From Ooceraea biroi (Eukaryota > Arthropoda > Insecta > Hymenoptera > Formicidae), in assembly GCF_003672135.1 (NCBI RefSeq), contig NC_039511.1, forward strand, positions 14,596,464 to 14,660,463: 64,000 bases of DNA, written 5' to 3'. How positions within the stretch are numbered: the first letter of the stretch is position 1; every line of letters starts with the position of its first letter. A program made the translations under genes and the position numbers. A model generated the notes under the pieces. It was not told the origin of the DNA and searched no databases. It was given only the letters and a program-made list of their open reading frames with translations. Of this stretch, positions 50,201 to 62,634 are shown piece after piece.

Positions 50201-50399
50201 TGATTGCGCGCATTTTAGCGTACACTCTCCTATCCCGCTATCTCTTGAGAATCGTCATTAAGATACGCGATGTACGCGATGCACTCGATGGAAGAGGAGT
50301 CACCGTAAAAAGGGAAGAGATATTGCTGAAAAGCTATTCATGGTCTATCGATATAACGTGACTTTATTCCCAATAGCGTTCTCCCGCGGCACTCAATCG
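47234..50399. other. DNAJC9 3' flank and intergenic DNA
   Basis: AT-rich with no recognisable gene. AATAAA near 47702-47707 is a weak poly(A) candidate. A MITE-like element lies at 47881-48146. Open frames at 48725-49543 overlap on opposite strands without family resemblance. Confidence 0.55.
47881..48146. mobile_element. MITE-like element with imperfect terminal inverted repeats
   Basis: The left end GATAGTAGAGGCCCGTAGCG and the reverse complement of the right end GACAGTAGAGGCTCGTAGCG match at 18 of 20 positions. Weaker similarity continues about 15 bases inward. The ~266 bp interior has no coding frame. No clear target-site duplication was found. Confidence 0.5.
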
Positions 50400-53189
50400 C
50401 AATCGCATTCGCGAATCATATCGAGAGGTGCAAGCACGCAAGTGCGACGGGATTCACCCCATTGAAATCCGAAAAAGAAGCGGCGGGGGGAGACGAAGGG
50501 GAAAACCGGCGGCGGGGTTGCACCGGTGCGATAGAGCGAGAGAAGACACTCTGTTGCACGAGGGACGGTGAAGCAAGGGGAGATGGTGGTTGTGGCTGAG
50601 ACGGTAGTGGAGGAGGAGGATGGTGGAGGAGCCGTATACGAGGAGAAGGGGAGAGCGACATTCCAGAAGGCGGCGGCGGCGGTGGTTCTCGTGGGAAACT
50701 AAAGAGAGAGAGAGCAGAAAGATCTCGTCTCGAAGAGAGGTTACGAGCCTTAAGGCACCGTTCTCATCTCCTGACGTGCGACAAGACCGTGGACGCTTCT
50801 GCCAAGGCGCTGCCGCGAGAATTACCAAATTTATAAATTCGTCTGGATGATGCTGTGCACGAGCGTGTACGTGTACGCGCGTAGTTGCACGCACGCAGGC
50901 AGATCTAACAGTACTTTTCAATTTATAAATATAATTCAATGGATAAACTTTTAATTTGGGATATTATAAACTCATGACGCGTATCATTTTTCATGTTTCA
51001 GTTCGTAACTCAAGTTCGAGAGAGTCGAATATTAAATTCGAATTCGCGTTAATTCAGATACAAAACGGAGAATTAGAAACGTTAGCAGTCGATCTTCATG
51101 AATACATTAAATGGATATGTTTCTAATTATATGTAGAAATGTAGTAGTCTTAATCGTCGTTGAAGAAATTAAAATTAGAAATGGAAGTTTCAAGTAATTT
51201 CGTTCGTCTTCATTTTAACCAATAAATTTAATTTTCATGAATCATTATTATTATATATACGTATTTAAAACTTCTCTACCTAACTTCATTTTGAATAAAA
51301 ATTCATATTTTAAATATGAAATGCGCTAATCAATATTGCTTTTAAAATATAAGTAAAACTTTCGTGGAAAAATTGTGTCACGACGAAAATGTTTCTTTCA
51401 TTTAAAAAGCACTTAGATTTCTTTAAAAGAAATTTTCAAAATACATTAAATAACAACATTTTACATTTCAAATGTGAACCAATTATCACCATACAATAAC
51501 GTTACAGGTTCCTGCAAATTAGAAAGCAACAACATTAGATTTATTTGCAGCAATAAATTTCCGCACTTTTACCACATGTTTAGTTCGCACGCGAGCAACT
51601 GCTGCTACATCGTATGCCAGTTATCATCATAACGATGCAGCGACGCAGTGTAATCCGGTTACCACATTGCCAATATCGATAATACACGGTCATGACAAAA
51701 AGAGCCGTCCCTCGAGCAAAAAAACGCTCAGCGAGGGCAACTCGGTGATGGTAGACTGAATTGCATTACAATGACGACAGATTCCTATGCAGCGTTCATA
51801 ACAAGGGTACAATCTTTATTTACTCAATATTATTTGTTCAGTACCAGTTCAGATCACGAGGCATTAAAAAATGTTTATTTGCAGTGCAGCGCGATTTAGC
51901 ATAGTGACATCAGGACGGAACCTGCTGTGGATCGGCCCTTAGGGTGAATCCGCACAAGGTCTCGAGCAACCGCTTCCCAGTCGAACGAACGAGTCGAGAA
52001 GAGATAATGGCACGTTCACGAGGCGTCGAATCATTACCAACAATCAAACTCTATTTGCGTCGCATCGTTTACGATAAAAGGATCGTCCTGTAGGCAGGAT
52101 CGCCAAGGGGCAATCCTCTCATTCAGATTTTTCACTCAAAAATGTTCGCCGAGCCGTGAAAAAGGACGCGATATGCCAACAAATCCCGTTTAATTCTCGT
52201 AGAGGAGAGCGTTTTGTGACACTTTCCACAATCTCCGTCTTTGACTTTTGAAACGCCTCGGCGATCGTTTTTCCACTCTGCCGCGCTTGACAGAAACTAT
52301 TTTGCCAATGCGAAGCGACACGCCAATTAATCATCATTGTAAAAGTGCTGGCATCAGAGAGAGAGAGAGAGTGAGAGTTGGATACAACATCGCAACGATC
52401 GCTGCTGCACGCGGCCAGCGACATCGACTGCGAAAAGTTTTGAGGAAATTTTCCGTGTCTATCGGTTCTCTACCTGACGAGTCAAAAATTGGCTGTGCGC
52501 GAACACGCGTGTATACGTTTCGAATTTCTGGCAACGACGCTCTCATCTCGGCGTCTCCCGCCTACACGTGCAAGCGCGACGAGACCTCGGCTGTGTAAAA
52601 CGACGACAATAAAGCGCTTCGTTATTATTACCGGCGTTGTAAGTCGGCGCGAGAGTGCGGCCCGACCGCGCGCGGCGCAATTACGGCGATAATCGCGCGC
52701 GACACGCAGGCACAGGTGATCTCTGGTAAGGATAGCGTAATCGATAGCGCAAGCGACACGTCGCCGCGGCGATTAACGGAACACCCGCGATTCGCCCACG
52801 AACGCTCTGCCCGACTCCGTCGGTGCGGAGTCTCGCCTCGGGGAAACGTGATGGGGCTCCGTCGCGGATACCGAAATTCGCGAACGCTAAGCCATCCTGA
52901 AATCAAAGTCTCCGATCACGGCTAAGTGATGACGTACGGACCCGAGGAACACCCTGTATAAGACAGGAGGGGGAGGAGGGGGTAGCGGGCACGCCGGCTG
53001 CGAGATGGGAAGAAAAAGGAGAGAAGAAGGTAGAGAGTTAATTGAATCCGAGCAGCGTATAAGTGGAATGGCCTATTCCTCCTTTGGTTCGCTTCTCTTA
53101 TTCTTCTTTCTTCCCGCGCGTCTCACCTCCCTCATCCCCGTCTCCGGCCCTCCCCCACGACATCCCGCTCCTCGCGCCGTCCTTCGCAG

Positions 53190-53225
53190 CTCCTTGGTAC
53201 CCTCTTCGGTCAGGGTACCAAGGAG
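53190..53225. other. Perfect 14 bp hairpin with UUCG-type loop
   Basis: CTCCTTGGTACCCT (53190-53203) pairs perfectly with AGGGTACCAAGGAG (53212-53225) around CTTCGGTC, which contains TTCG. It sits at the switch between a pyrimidine-rich and a purine-rich tract, so the symmetry extends loosely beyond the stem. Confidence 0.6.
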
Positions 53226-56200
53226 GATCGGTGGAAGGACGCCAGAGGTTCCGGAGAGAGAGAGGAAGGCGGAGAGAGAGGGAGAAGGAAGCATTCCTTT
53301 GTCTCTGCGCGCACGGATCTAGATCATATATAGCATATAATACGTATAATGCGGAGGCGAGCGTGCGGAGACGCGTGATGTGCGCGCGCACACCGGAACC
53401 GCACCAACGGAACACGCGCGAGACAACGCACCGACGTGCACGTGCGCTTTCAAAGGGTCCTGCCGCGATATTCCCTCCGGCGGCCGTCCAGGAGAGGTCC
53501 TCGTCTCGGACGATGTACTCGGTATGAATCGCGTCCGCATTAATTCGATTTGCTTCACGTTATACCCACGGGTACAATTGTCATCTCCGTGAGACCGAGG
53601 GGACGGAGACCATTTCTTCTTTCCGTTACGAAACGATCGGTATCAGAAGAAAGGCGATTCTTTCGAGTGCGTTACTTCGCAGCTCGGTAACGTTGAAAAA
53701 AAGACTGTAGTTTTACATGCGAACGTAACAACCATTTTTCTCACAGGACACCAAAGAGTAATAAGACAAATCCGGGATTTTGCACCATGCTGACTTTCGT
53801 CGACAATGGTGCGCATGCCGTCCGCCGCGGGTGCTCGTTGGCACCCCTCGCACACGCACTGGGTGTATTTGCGTACCCCGAAATAGCTCTGGGCCTCCCT
53901 GAGACGGCGGGAGAGAACGGTGGAGGAGGACGACGACGAAGACGAAGAGGAGAACGGACGGTGTATACCGCAAAACCAGTTCGTTGGTGAGTAAACAAAA
54001 AACGAGAAGGAGCCAACGCCGCGGCGCGGCCTCGTTGTCCGTTGCGAAGGGGGAGAGAATCGCTGCTTTATTGCTAATTCGAAGACATTCGCCCGGCAGA
54101 AATGAAACTTTATAGTCCGCCCGCAGGCCAGGAGGGGGCCCACATCGCCAGAGTCCACGTACGTAAGGACTGACCCACGTGGGCACCACCTATAACAGCT
54201 ACGTTCCTATCTGACGGAGAGGAGCTGGTGAATCCTTCAAATGCGTCATTAGATCAATCTACATTATCAGTATCATCGGTAAATACTTGCTGACTTGCTG
54301 AAAAAGATTAAAATCTACGAAGCTGACTGACGCTAAATTTTCCAATATTGTCTCGTACAGCATCGACTGTTAAACAATCTTTAATTCTATGCATAATTAA
54401 TGAGAGGCAACCTTGAACAGGGATAAATTTAAGTCTTAAATATTTTCACCTCTCCATTATACTAGAAATTTGTTTTACAACAATGAGATAAAATTATATT
54501 TATAATTTAACGCATAAACGTGTTGTGCAAAATTGTCTTGATACCCAATGTGTTAAGGAGCTGATGCCGGAGAGCCTATGGACTAAAACGATATCGACGA
54601 GACCACGAGTCGCAGCGGGTGGCTTACGTCGTGAGAATCTTCGGACTTCCCGGAGCGTCGGAGCTCGTTATCTCTCATTACGCCCAACGAATACGTAAGA
54701 ATGTGTTGTAAGCGTCGCAATAACCATTTATGCAAAATTCACTGTAAATCACAAGGCATTCGGCTGTAACCTTTTTAGTTATATTCGTGTCACGTATCGG
54801 TAACGTATCGTATCGTAGAGATTCATAGACGCGTACTTGGATCTATTATTAGTGTCTCTAGTCTCGACTTTTCCTATTGTTTCGACCAAACAATGATATG
54901 TGATTGTAGGATAAAAAGATCCAGCCCACTCCATTCACGCGGTAGCATATATAAAGTGTCCTGATCGCGCACTGTTAATGTAGGTAGGTGCCAACACACG
55001 GAAAGAGAGAAAGAAAAAAGGTAAAAAAAAAAGAAGAAATCCCTGTCGAGGTAGTGGGAGATGCGCGTCAGGGGCCCGTCCTCCCCCTAATTGACAAATT
55101 GGAATCTTATTAGAAGCTCGTGATGCCGGTGGAGCTGGAGACGGGAGGGGCTTTCAGGCTGTGCCGACGTTGCGAGAAAAGGAAGGTGAGAAGAAACAGA
55201 AAGTCGAAGAGAAAGAGAGGGACTGGCTGCTGTGAAAGACGAGGAGAATGAGAGGCATAATGCGTGGACGGCACGATACTAACAGGTTGTACGGCCCACG
55301 GTGGAACGAAGAGAAGTACCTTACGCTCGGCCTGCCGGCCGGCAGGCGAATGCCACCCAGGAAGCGTTCGCGCGTGCGCGATCTGTGTGGCCTCGGCGCG
55401 ATTCGACCACCGGGCCCAACCGAGCACGCACGAGCTCGGCCGAGGCAGCGCGAGGACACCCGAAGCTGACGTGTGCTGGCCCACCCGGTAGAGCGCGCGC
55501 GTGCCGCGTCCTGTGTGGTCCCTTGGGCCTCACTGTTCCCGCTCTCTTCGTAAACCTCTTCTCGTCCCACCGCTTGTCCCTTCTGTTCACTACTCTTCTC
55601 GATACTCGTCCCCTAAGACGGCTACGTGCGCGCCACTCTCCCTCTCGCTTCTTCTTCAGTTCCTCTCTGTTCCATCTATTACCTTCACCATCCACGCCGT
55701 CTCTTGCCTCTGCCCGGGCTGCGAAGATGAGGTGGTTCCGAGGACGAGAAGCGGGAGAGATATGAGACAGTGGCGCGAGTACTGGGGGACATGGGAAACC
55801 TTGCAACAACCGTACAACGTCTATTGATAACAATACACATGCAATGAGTTCAATGTGCGGCATATTCTTTTACAAATCATGAATAGACGAACTTGCAGAG
55901 AAATACGATGCCTTTTATCAAAAGTTGAGAGACTGATGACATCTGGCGATTTCTAAAGTACTGACAAAACACCACTTAAATTGTAACTTGAACCAAATTT
56001 GTCAATGAGCCAGATCTTTCCGGACGCGTAGTTTCTCCTGCTCGATCACTCATCGTGAACGATCGCAATCAGCTGATAACGTTTGTGACAAAACTCCCTG
56101 GGATCACGTCGACATGAGGGCTACTTAGAATTCCATCTACGTCAGTGAAGAGATGAGGTAGTAAGCCCGCTCGACTCGTTCCACCTCTCCTTTCCCGCTT

Positions 56201-57322
56201 CTCGGTTTCCTTCGCACGACTTGACTCGACCACGTGCTAACTTACGAGCTACGATCGCTGTACCCTTCCACGTTTTCTCTGTTCTCCATTCTATCTGGCT
56301 TCTTTTCTCTTCCACCACCCCTCCCGCCCGTCTTCTCGCTGATCCTTCGTCCTAGCGCTGCCCTCGCGTCGTATCGTTTTTTCGCTCCCCTCGAGACCAC
56401 TCTAGATTATTAATCCACCAGCGGGAAAGGATCCGTGACTTTCGCGGAGAAGATTATGGGCTAAGAGCGTGGTCAAAGTGCTGCTGCGTTAACAAGCGTC
56501 AGCACGGAACGTTGCGAAGGCAGACTTTGAGAATGCAAGATGCCTCCAAGCTGAGGAAAGTCGCTGCCACACCAGCCAAAATTGATTTCCGATACATTTC
56601 TTTCACGAATTTTTCGACTAACAAATTCCGATAATCCGGTTATGAGCAGCTTATTTTTTTTAATAATAAAGCTAGGCAAGGCTAGGTGTTAAACTGAAGT
56701 CCCACATTCACAAAACGTATGTGTGAGAAGCATTGCGCTTCATATTGTGAGAATTCTGTGAACCATATCAACTTCAATTGTCGAAGCAATCTTCTAGGGC
56801 AAAGAACGTGAATTTCCTTCTAAATTGCAGGCATGCAAATGACAAAACGAGGATTCGCGCAATACTAATCTCATATATTTGCTCTCCTGACAAAAATATG
56901 AGCAAGAGATCTAATGTAACTGAATTGCCCGTGAATAATTCGGGGTATAAACAATACGTTTCCACATATTCAGGTTTAAAGAGTGTAACTGCTATCTTTG
57001 CTCTCTGACGGATCGGCTTTTATACATACGAAGTAAGTTCTGGGGAGAGACAAAGAGGCAAAAGCAGAAAGAAAGTGATAGCACATCAGACAGAAAGAGA
57101 CGAAATGAAGGGATGAAAGAAAAAAGAGGGAGGGAGGAAGAGAGAGAGAGATCGGCAAATGTTCAAAGAGCCGACAGTGGTTAAAGAGCCTTCTTCCTCT
57201 CCATCTCGACACGCACAAGTACAAGGCGCAACCTTTCGAGCTGACCAGAAGGGAATGAGACTAGTGTTCTCGCTTTCTGTTTCCTTCTCTCTCCCTCGTT
57301 CTCGTTTTCTCCCTCCCCCCCC

Positions 57323-57342
57323 CTCTCTCTCTCTCTCTCTCT
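57323..57342. repeat. CT microsatellite
   Basis: (CT)n tract following a poly-C run in the region upstream of hedgehog. Confidence 0.9.
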
Positions 57343-57507
57343 GTTTCTCTCATCGGCAGAGCAAATTTATTTCACGTTCCTGCCTTTTCTGGACCTTTCA
57401 CAATATTTGACCGCACAGTGCCGGCGGGCACCGGTCACCAAAAGATACGGCTTTGAGCCGTCCGTGATGGATGGTTCGCTCTCCAGGCAGCTACGAACTG
57501 TTGCCTC

Positions 57508-57510
<3 letters not shown>

Positions 57511-57540
<30 letters not shown>
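57511..57540. repeat. TC microsatellite
   Basis: (TC)n tract of about 15 units. GAGA-factor-type proteins bind such sequence, but no function is shown here. Confidence 0.9.
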
Positions 57541-57543
<3 letters not shown>

Positions 57544-60500
57544 TTCTCGGTTTCCTTTTCCAACCGATGGAGGATGCTAAACGGCGGCAAAACCCAGGGC
57601 CGAGACGCTTCGAGACGCGTGCACTTGATATCAAAATTGATACGCCCTTCGGGGAATTATCCTGCAAAGTACGCGCGTAGATCGCACAAAAGTACCGGCT
57701 CTTCGGTAACACACCTTTGGAATTGTCACGAGAGAAATTGCCGTTTTGTTATTTACCGGTCGTAACTGCATCTAGCAAATGAATGGTTTGACGGAAAGCT
57801 ATCCAGCGAGCATTGGATCAAAGGGAGAGCTCGCGAATATCATTGAATGTATTATCCAGAAGCGCCGAGCAATGAGCTGTCCCTGAGTCGGCGGTTCCTT
57901 CATCCCCGGGACCGTTCCACGGAGTTCGTGCAGGTATATAAATTCTGGTGCTATTATTGGGGTTTGCGCCTTCTCACAAGGCCCTGTGGGCCCCGTGGCG
58001 GCCCCTTTGAGCTACTCTTTCCGCCTCTCTCACCCTCGGCGCCTTCTCGCTCGCGCTTATCGTTCTTGACCCCCGTCTTGTTTCTCTCGCATCTCCCTCG
58101 TCCTCCTCTTCGTTCGCCGTTGCCCCGTTTTCTCCTTCTCACCGGCTATGCCACACCGCCCTGTTTGTTTTTCCTCGCGTCGTCTTCCGTTTGCTAAACG
58201 CACCTTAAATTACGCGGCCGATGATAAATATTTGAGCCGTCCATTACACGAAAGACCCACTCGGACCGTCGTTCGGTCGGTGTTACCTTTGCTCGACATT
58301 AAGTTCCTCCGGGATATCGTGTTACCTCGAAAAAGAGACAGCTGAGCTCGTACGTCGGCGATGCATCACAAACCTGCACCTTGCCTGCATCGAAATTCGC
58401 AGCGTGAAGAAGAACTTTCGACTTGCGTCAACATCTTGCGGTTCGACATAAAAAACAGTCATAAAAAGTTGTTGATTGAAAAATTGAAAAGTATGTATAT
58501 ATACCTCTATGTGTACGTAGCTGCGTTGTAAAAATTATAATTATAATATAATTTCGAATAAATTTTTCATTTTTAGCTGTTCTCGCGAAAACTGGACACA
58601 TGCTATTCCACAGGACACTTCAAAGACAAATCTATCACGTGTGTATTTTTTAATTAATGCGAAATTAAATTTTTTAAATTAAATTGTCAAGAACAATCAT
58701 TATTTGTGATTGTAAACTTTGTCGAATATATCAATGATAAGTTGCTCAATGAAATTGGACTGGGTTCAGTAATATGCAATTTTCAGCGATCCCGTAATTC
58801 AGGCTTGGTGAAGTCTCGCGAGAGGACGGCTCGGCTGACGCGATAGAAGAATTTTAATTGCGCGTTCGTACAGGTCTACTGACAATTCTCTTCCTTTAAA
58901 TTTTCTCACGATGCAACGATCTTACACGGCACGGCAACGCTGCGCCGTTACTTGCACCTCGATAGCAGAAATTTTATTTCCAATCCGCGCCACCGCAGCT
59001 GCCACGAAAGTCAAAGTGCCTCGTAACAGGATTATGAAATGTTCCGGAGTAGCGTTCCACGGATGTTTACAGCCCGCGAATACTCGTTACCTTTTATTGC
59101 CAGCAAGTTTCAGCGATTTCTGGCATTGGCTCCGTTAACGAGCGATGTTTTATACTTTCATTGGGCCGTAATTCTCCCTCTTTCCGCGTAGAGCGATGTG
59201 TACAGCTCGTAACGTGACTATTGTGTTTCCGGACTTGCTCAGGAAGTCCTAGAAAATCACAGCACGTACTCTAGAATCCGCAATTAATTTTGCTTTCCGA
59301 CATCAAGAGTCGGGAATCTGTCTGAAAATATATAAAAATTATATATTTTTTGTGTCTTTTTTTTAATGATTCTGACATTAATTTCAGCTACGATCTTATT
59401 AATGTTTTAATTTTTAATATAAAATGATGTGTGAATTGAAACGGTCACGTCTAATATTTATCGAGAAATGTAAAATCTACTTCCTAAAGATGATAAAATT
59501 TGATGTTATGATACGCTTGCTCCATGTATTCATATCGTGTTGACAAGCGATAACAAGTATTTGGTTGAAGTATCGGAACGGCGATTTGTAGTCATTAAAT
59601 TACAATACGTTGAAGTACATCAGAAAAATAGGAATGTACTCTCTTTTAGCATACACTGCGAGTGTCTTTGATAATTATAGATTGCAACTGTATCAATCAA
59701 CGCATTGCCGCATTTAATAAGATCAGTACGAGCGTTATTTATTCTTCTATCTCGTTTTCTTCCGTGACTCATGGAATCCAACAAGCAAAACGCTACGTTT
59801 ACACGATCACTCAAGAATCGTGGAACTATTTCCCGGTCGAACGGGCCACTTTTTTCTAGCAACAACGCTCGTTATAGCTATCGCAAGAATACCACAGGCA
59901 TATTTCGGCGTGACGTTGTGTAAATTCGAACGCACCAATGATCGTCTGTGTTCAGAAAAGATGTTTATTATCAGTAAACCGAGCTCTCTCCTTGCTGTAA
60001 CCCTCTTTCTTCGCTTATTCTCCACCCTGCACGCAGTGTAGACGTAGACCGCGATATCAGTCGCTACACAGCCGCGTTCGGCCGCGTACAAATTGTCCGC
60101 CCGGTGTACCGCATGATGCCGATCAACGGTATTTAGCATTTAGTCCAATCGGTTCTTAATGCAGATACTAGATCGCGTTTCTCGCGAGGGAATGTGATCG
60201 AGTGTGACAGCGATAAGTAATCACGTAGCAACGATTTGAGACAGGTGATTAGAGAATGGTCAGTTTTTCATTCTCTCTCACCTGACGTATCTCACAAATT
60301 GTTGGGGAATTGGAAAAATAAATGGTCTACGTCTACCGACGCGTGTGTTTAACAGCACTGACCGGTAGACGATAACTGTTAGGTACTGACAGCCGTTTGC
60401 TGTATCTGTGTTATTTGAACGTGATATAAACCACAAAAGATTGCATTTAAATGCCGGATCTGACGTCGCTTTACGAACAATCTCACAAAGTGCGAGAACC

Positions 60501-61259
60501 GTACATCAAAGTAAACTAGCTTCTGAAAAACACGGAGTCACACGAGAGAGGAAAAAAAAAAACTGAAGAAAAAGAGGAGAAGAAATGAAGCCCCGTGATG
60601 CTTGAAGTCAGGGTTGTCCTTGTAAGTCTTGTAAGCACGAGACACTCAACATTTACAACGGCTCGTGTGCTACCTGCACTACTAATACATCGATACGTAT
60701 GTATGGGGGTAGAAAATCATTGAGAATCTCCGCGGAAAGTCCTGGATAGTCTTGCATCCGTAGAGAGGCCCAAACCGAGAGAAAGGTGGGAACGCGAAAA
60801 GCGAGGAGAAAGAGAGAAAGGTGGAGGGAGAGCGAGAACGAGGCAGAGAGCAGAGAGCAGGCGACGTATTCCGATGAAGAGAAGAACGGTGTAACGAGGT
60901 GAGACGATACGACGAAGAAGGAGAAGAAGAAGTACTGTCCGATCAATGATAGTGGGGCAGACAAGAAACGTCGAAGAGAAAAATAGTCGAGAAGAAGAAA
61001 CGAAGGGACAGACGAACGAAGAACAACGAAGAAACGGCTCGCGAGAGAGTGAAGAGACAGAAAGATAAAAAAAGACAATAGGAGGGGGAACGAGAGCCTG
61101 ATTATACCTAGTCGAAGAAAGAGAAAGCTAAAAGATCTTCCTTCGAGTCTTCTTCTCTTTCTTTCTTTCTCTTTTCCTTTCTCTTGCACACTCTGTCTCT
61201 TTCCGCTTGTCTCTCTCCTTCTGCCCTTCGCTGTGTGCACCTGTCTTCGTTTACCTGAC

Positions 61260-62247
61260 GAACGCCCCGCCCCAGCCAATAGAGGTACGGCAGGCCTGAT
61301 GACGTCAGTCGCACGTACCAGAAGGCCCTAGGTGGAGGGGCGAAATCATCCACCACCACCTTTGGAGACCGCGAGAGCCCCACGGGGACCAGCAGCTAGC
61401 AGCAGCCAGCGGCGGCGGTCTCGTCGGCCGTTTGCCGCGGGGTGGGGGCAGGAAGAGGGGCACCCTGGACCTGGTCAGGCCAAAGAAACAACGCAGGAGT
61501 ACCCACCAAAACCTATCCTGCATTTCCCACCACCAGCTTGTCCGGAAAACGTGCGCTAGCTTCCGGACGGCGCTTGTCCGAGTTCAGTCAAGTGAGTCGA
61601 CCCGCACGTACCTTCTCTCCGAAAACGATCGCAGGGGGTTCCGTTCCGTATGAGAAAAGACGGGAGTGTGTTGGCGCAGGAGAATTTAAAGGGCTCGGTG
61701 CCAACAGCGTCGGTCAATCGAGGAAGCCCAGCTTAGGATAGTTCTTCGCTCAGATACCGACGTATCGCTTTGGGATGCAGAGAAACCCATCCTCATAAAT
61801 TCTCTGGCACCACTCACTACATACTCGGTACCACTTGATGACACCAATCGTGCAGAGGTGTCCTTACGATATCCACCGAAGGAAGAGAAGAACCTTCTTT
61901 CAACCCTTGAGAAGGTCGCTCGGTTTCATTCATCGATCGATCACGAATCTATCGCGTTGCGCTCGGGTTGAACCGCCATCGGTTGTTCGGTTGCGCGCGG
62001 TGATTATCGACGCAATTACGATCACATCGGTGGTAAGAGTGCGCGTACGGGGGTTGTGTGATGCCCTGGTTATGGTTAAGCGTGAGTGAGGTCAGTGGCA
62101 AGAAGCGGAGAAGAAAAATCGGCATCGCAACATCATCCGGATTGTCACCTTCATCGTCGTTGTTGCCGTCGCCGTCGTCGTCGTCGTTCTGGAGACGGCG
62201 AGAGCACTGACCGCGCAAGGTCGACCTCGAGGCAGAGGCACGCGATT
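61260..62247 (+). promoter_or_regulatory. Probable hedgehog promoter and 5' untranslated region
   Basis: GCCCCGCCCC (61264-61273), CCAAT (61276-61280) and a perfect cAMP-response-type palindrome TGACGTCA (61300-61307) cluster within 45 bases. They lie just after the purine/pyrimidine tract and about 950 bases before the start codon. TCAGTC at 61584-61589 could be an initiator. No TATA box is evident. The following GC-rich leader contains several short open frames but no recognisable protein. Confidence 0.45.
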
Positions 62248-62634
62248 ATGGTGCACCATCATCATCGTCGCCGCGGCCTCCAGGCGAGCCACCACTGTGT
62301 CATCGGGAGACGCGCAGGCACGTGCGCCTCGTTCCTTCATATCTTCTTGTTAATCCTCGGCCTTTGGCTGCCCGTACTCGATAACAGTGGCTTCGCCCTG
62401 GCGTGCGGACCCGGTAGGGGCGGCGGCCGACGGCCGAACCAGAGGAAGCTCACTCCCCTAGTTTTCAAACAGCATGTGCCAAATGTCAGCGAGAACACTT
62501 TGCCAGCAAGCGGACTCAGCGAGGGGCGAGTGTCTAGATATGATCCCAAGTTCCGAGACCTGGTACCCAATTACAATATGGACATCGTCTTCAAAGACGA
62601 AGAAGGTACCGGCGCCGATCGTCTCATGACACAG
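62248..62634 (+). CDS. hh: Hedgehog morphogen, exon 1 (N-terminal signalling domain start)
   Basis: The ATG at 62248 opens 129 residues ending at a GT donor (62635) after DRLMTQ. That is the same intron position as vertebrate hedgehog genes. Residues 1-25 are His/Arg-rich and 27-43 are strongly hydrophobic (signal sequence). Cys53 in LACGPGRGGG is the N-terminal Cys of the mature ligand, which in the family is palmitoylated by Ski/Rasp. NYNMDIVFKDEEGTGADRLM (residues 108-127) is the family hallmark. The Hh signalling domain remainder and the autoprocessing Hog domain are outside the window. The frame is open upstream to 62086 but lacks an ATG there. Hedgehog is a secreted ligand for Patched in segment polarity and appendage patterning. 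Confidence 0.97.

Larger units (their letters stand above)
50400..61259. other. GC-elevated, strand-asymmetric intergenic region upstream of hedgehog
   Basis: No convincing gene. Blocks alternate between purine-rich (about 50460-50740, 53220-53295, 55000-55240, 57040-57155, 60541-61135) and pyrimidine-rich (about 53070-53200, 55540-55720, 56170-56400, 57260-57360, 58020-58140, 61136-61250). Open frames in these blocks code for Arg/Ser/Glu- or Pro/Leu/Ser-rich strings and overlap on both strands, so they are composition artefacts. CCCACGTGGG (54172-54181) is a palindromic E-box. A long regulatory domain is plausible next to a developmental gene. Confidence 0.5.

Noticed and set aside
50454..50939. 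161 aa minus-strand frame rich in Ser/Leu/Pro
   Set aside because: It lies in a purine-biased tract. Overlapping open frames on both strands and no family resemblance point to composition, not coding.
52943..52960. ACACCCTGTATA resembling the end of the mariner-type TIR at 14541-14552
   Set aside because: Only about 12 bases match, with no further TIR sequence or partner nearby. Too short to call a relic.
53643..54189. 158-171 aa minus-strand frames
   Set aside because: Two overlapping frames on the same strand plus one on the other, a poly-Ser run and no recognised domain. GC-rich chance frames.
55301..55863. 154-180 aa frames on both strands
   Set aside because: Arg/Pro/Ser-rich low-complexity products in opposing frames, with no signals of a gene start or splicing.
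62086..62247. N-terminal extension of the hedgehog frame
   Set aside because: It has no ATG upstream of 62248 and encodes Arg runs from GC-rich leader sequence.
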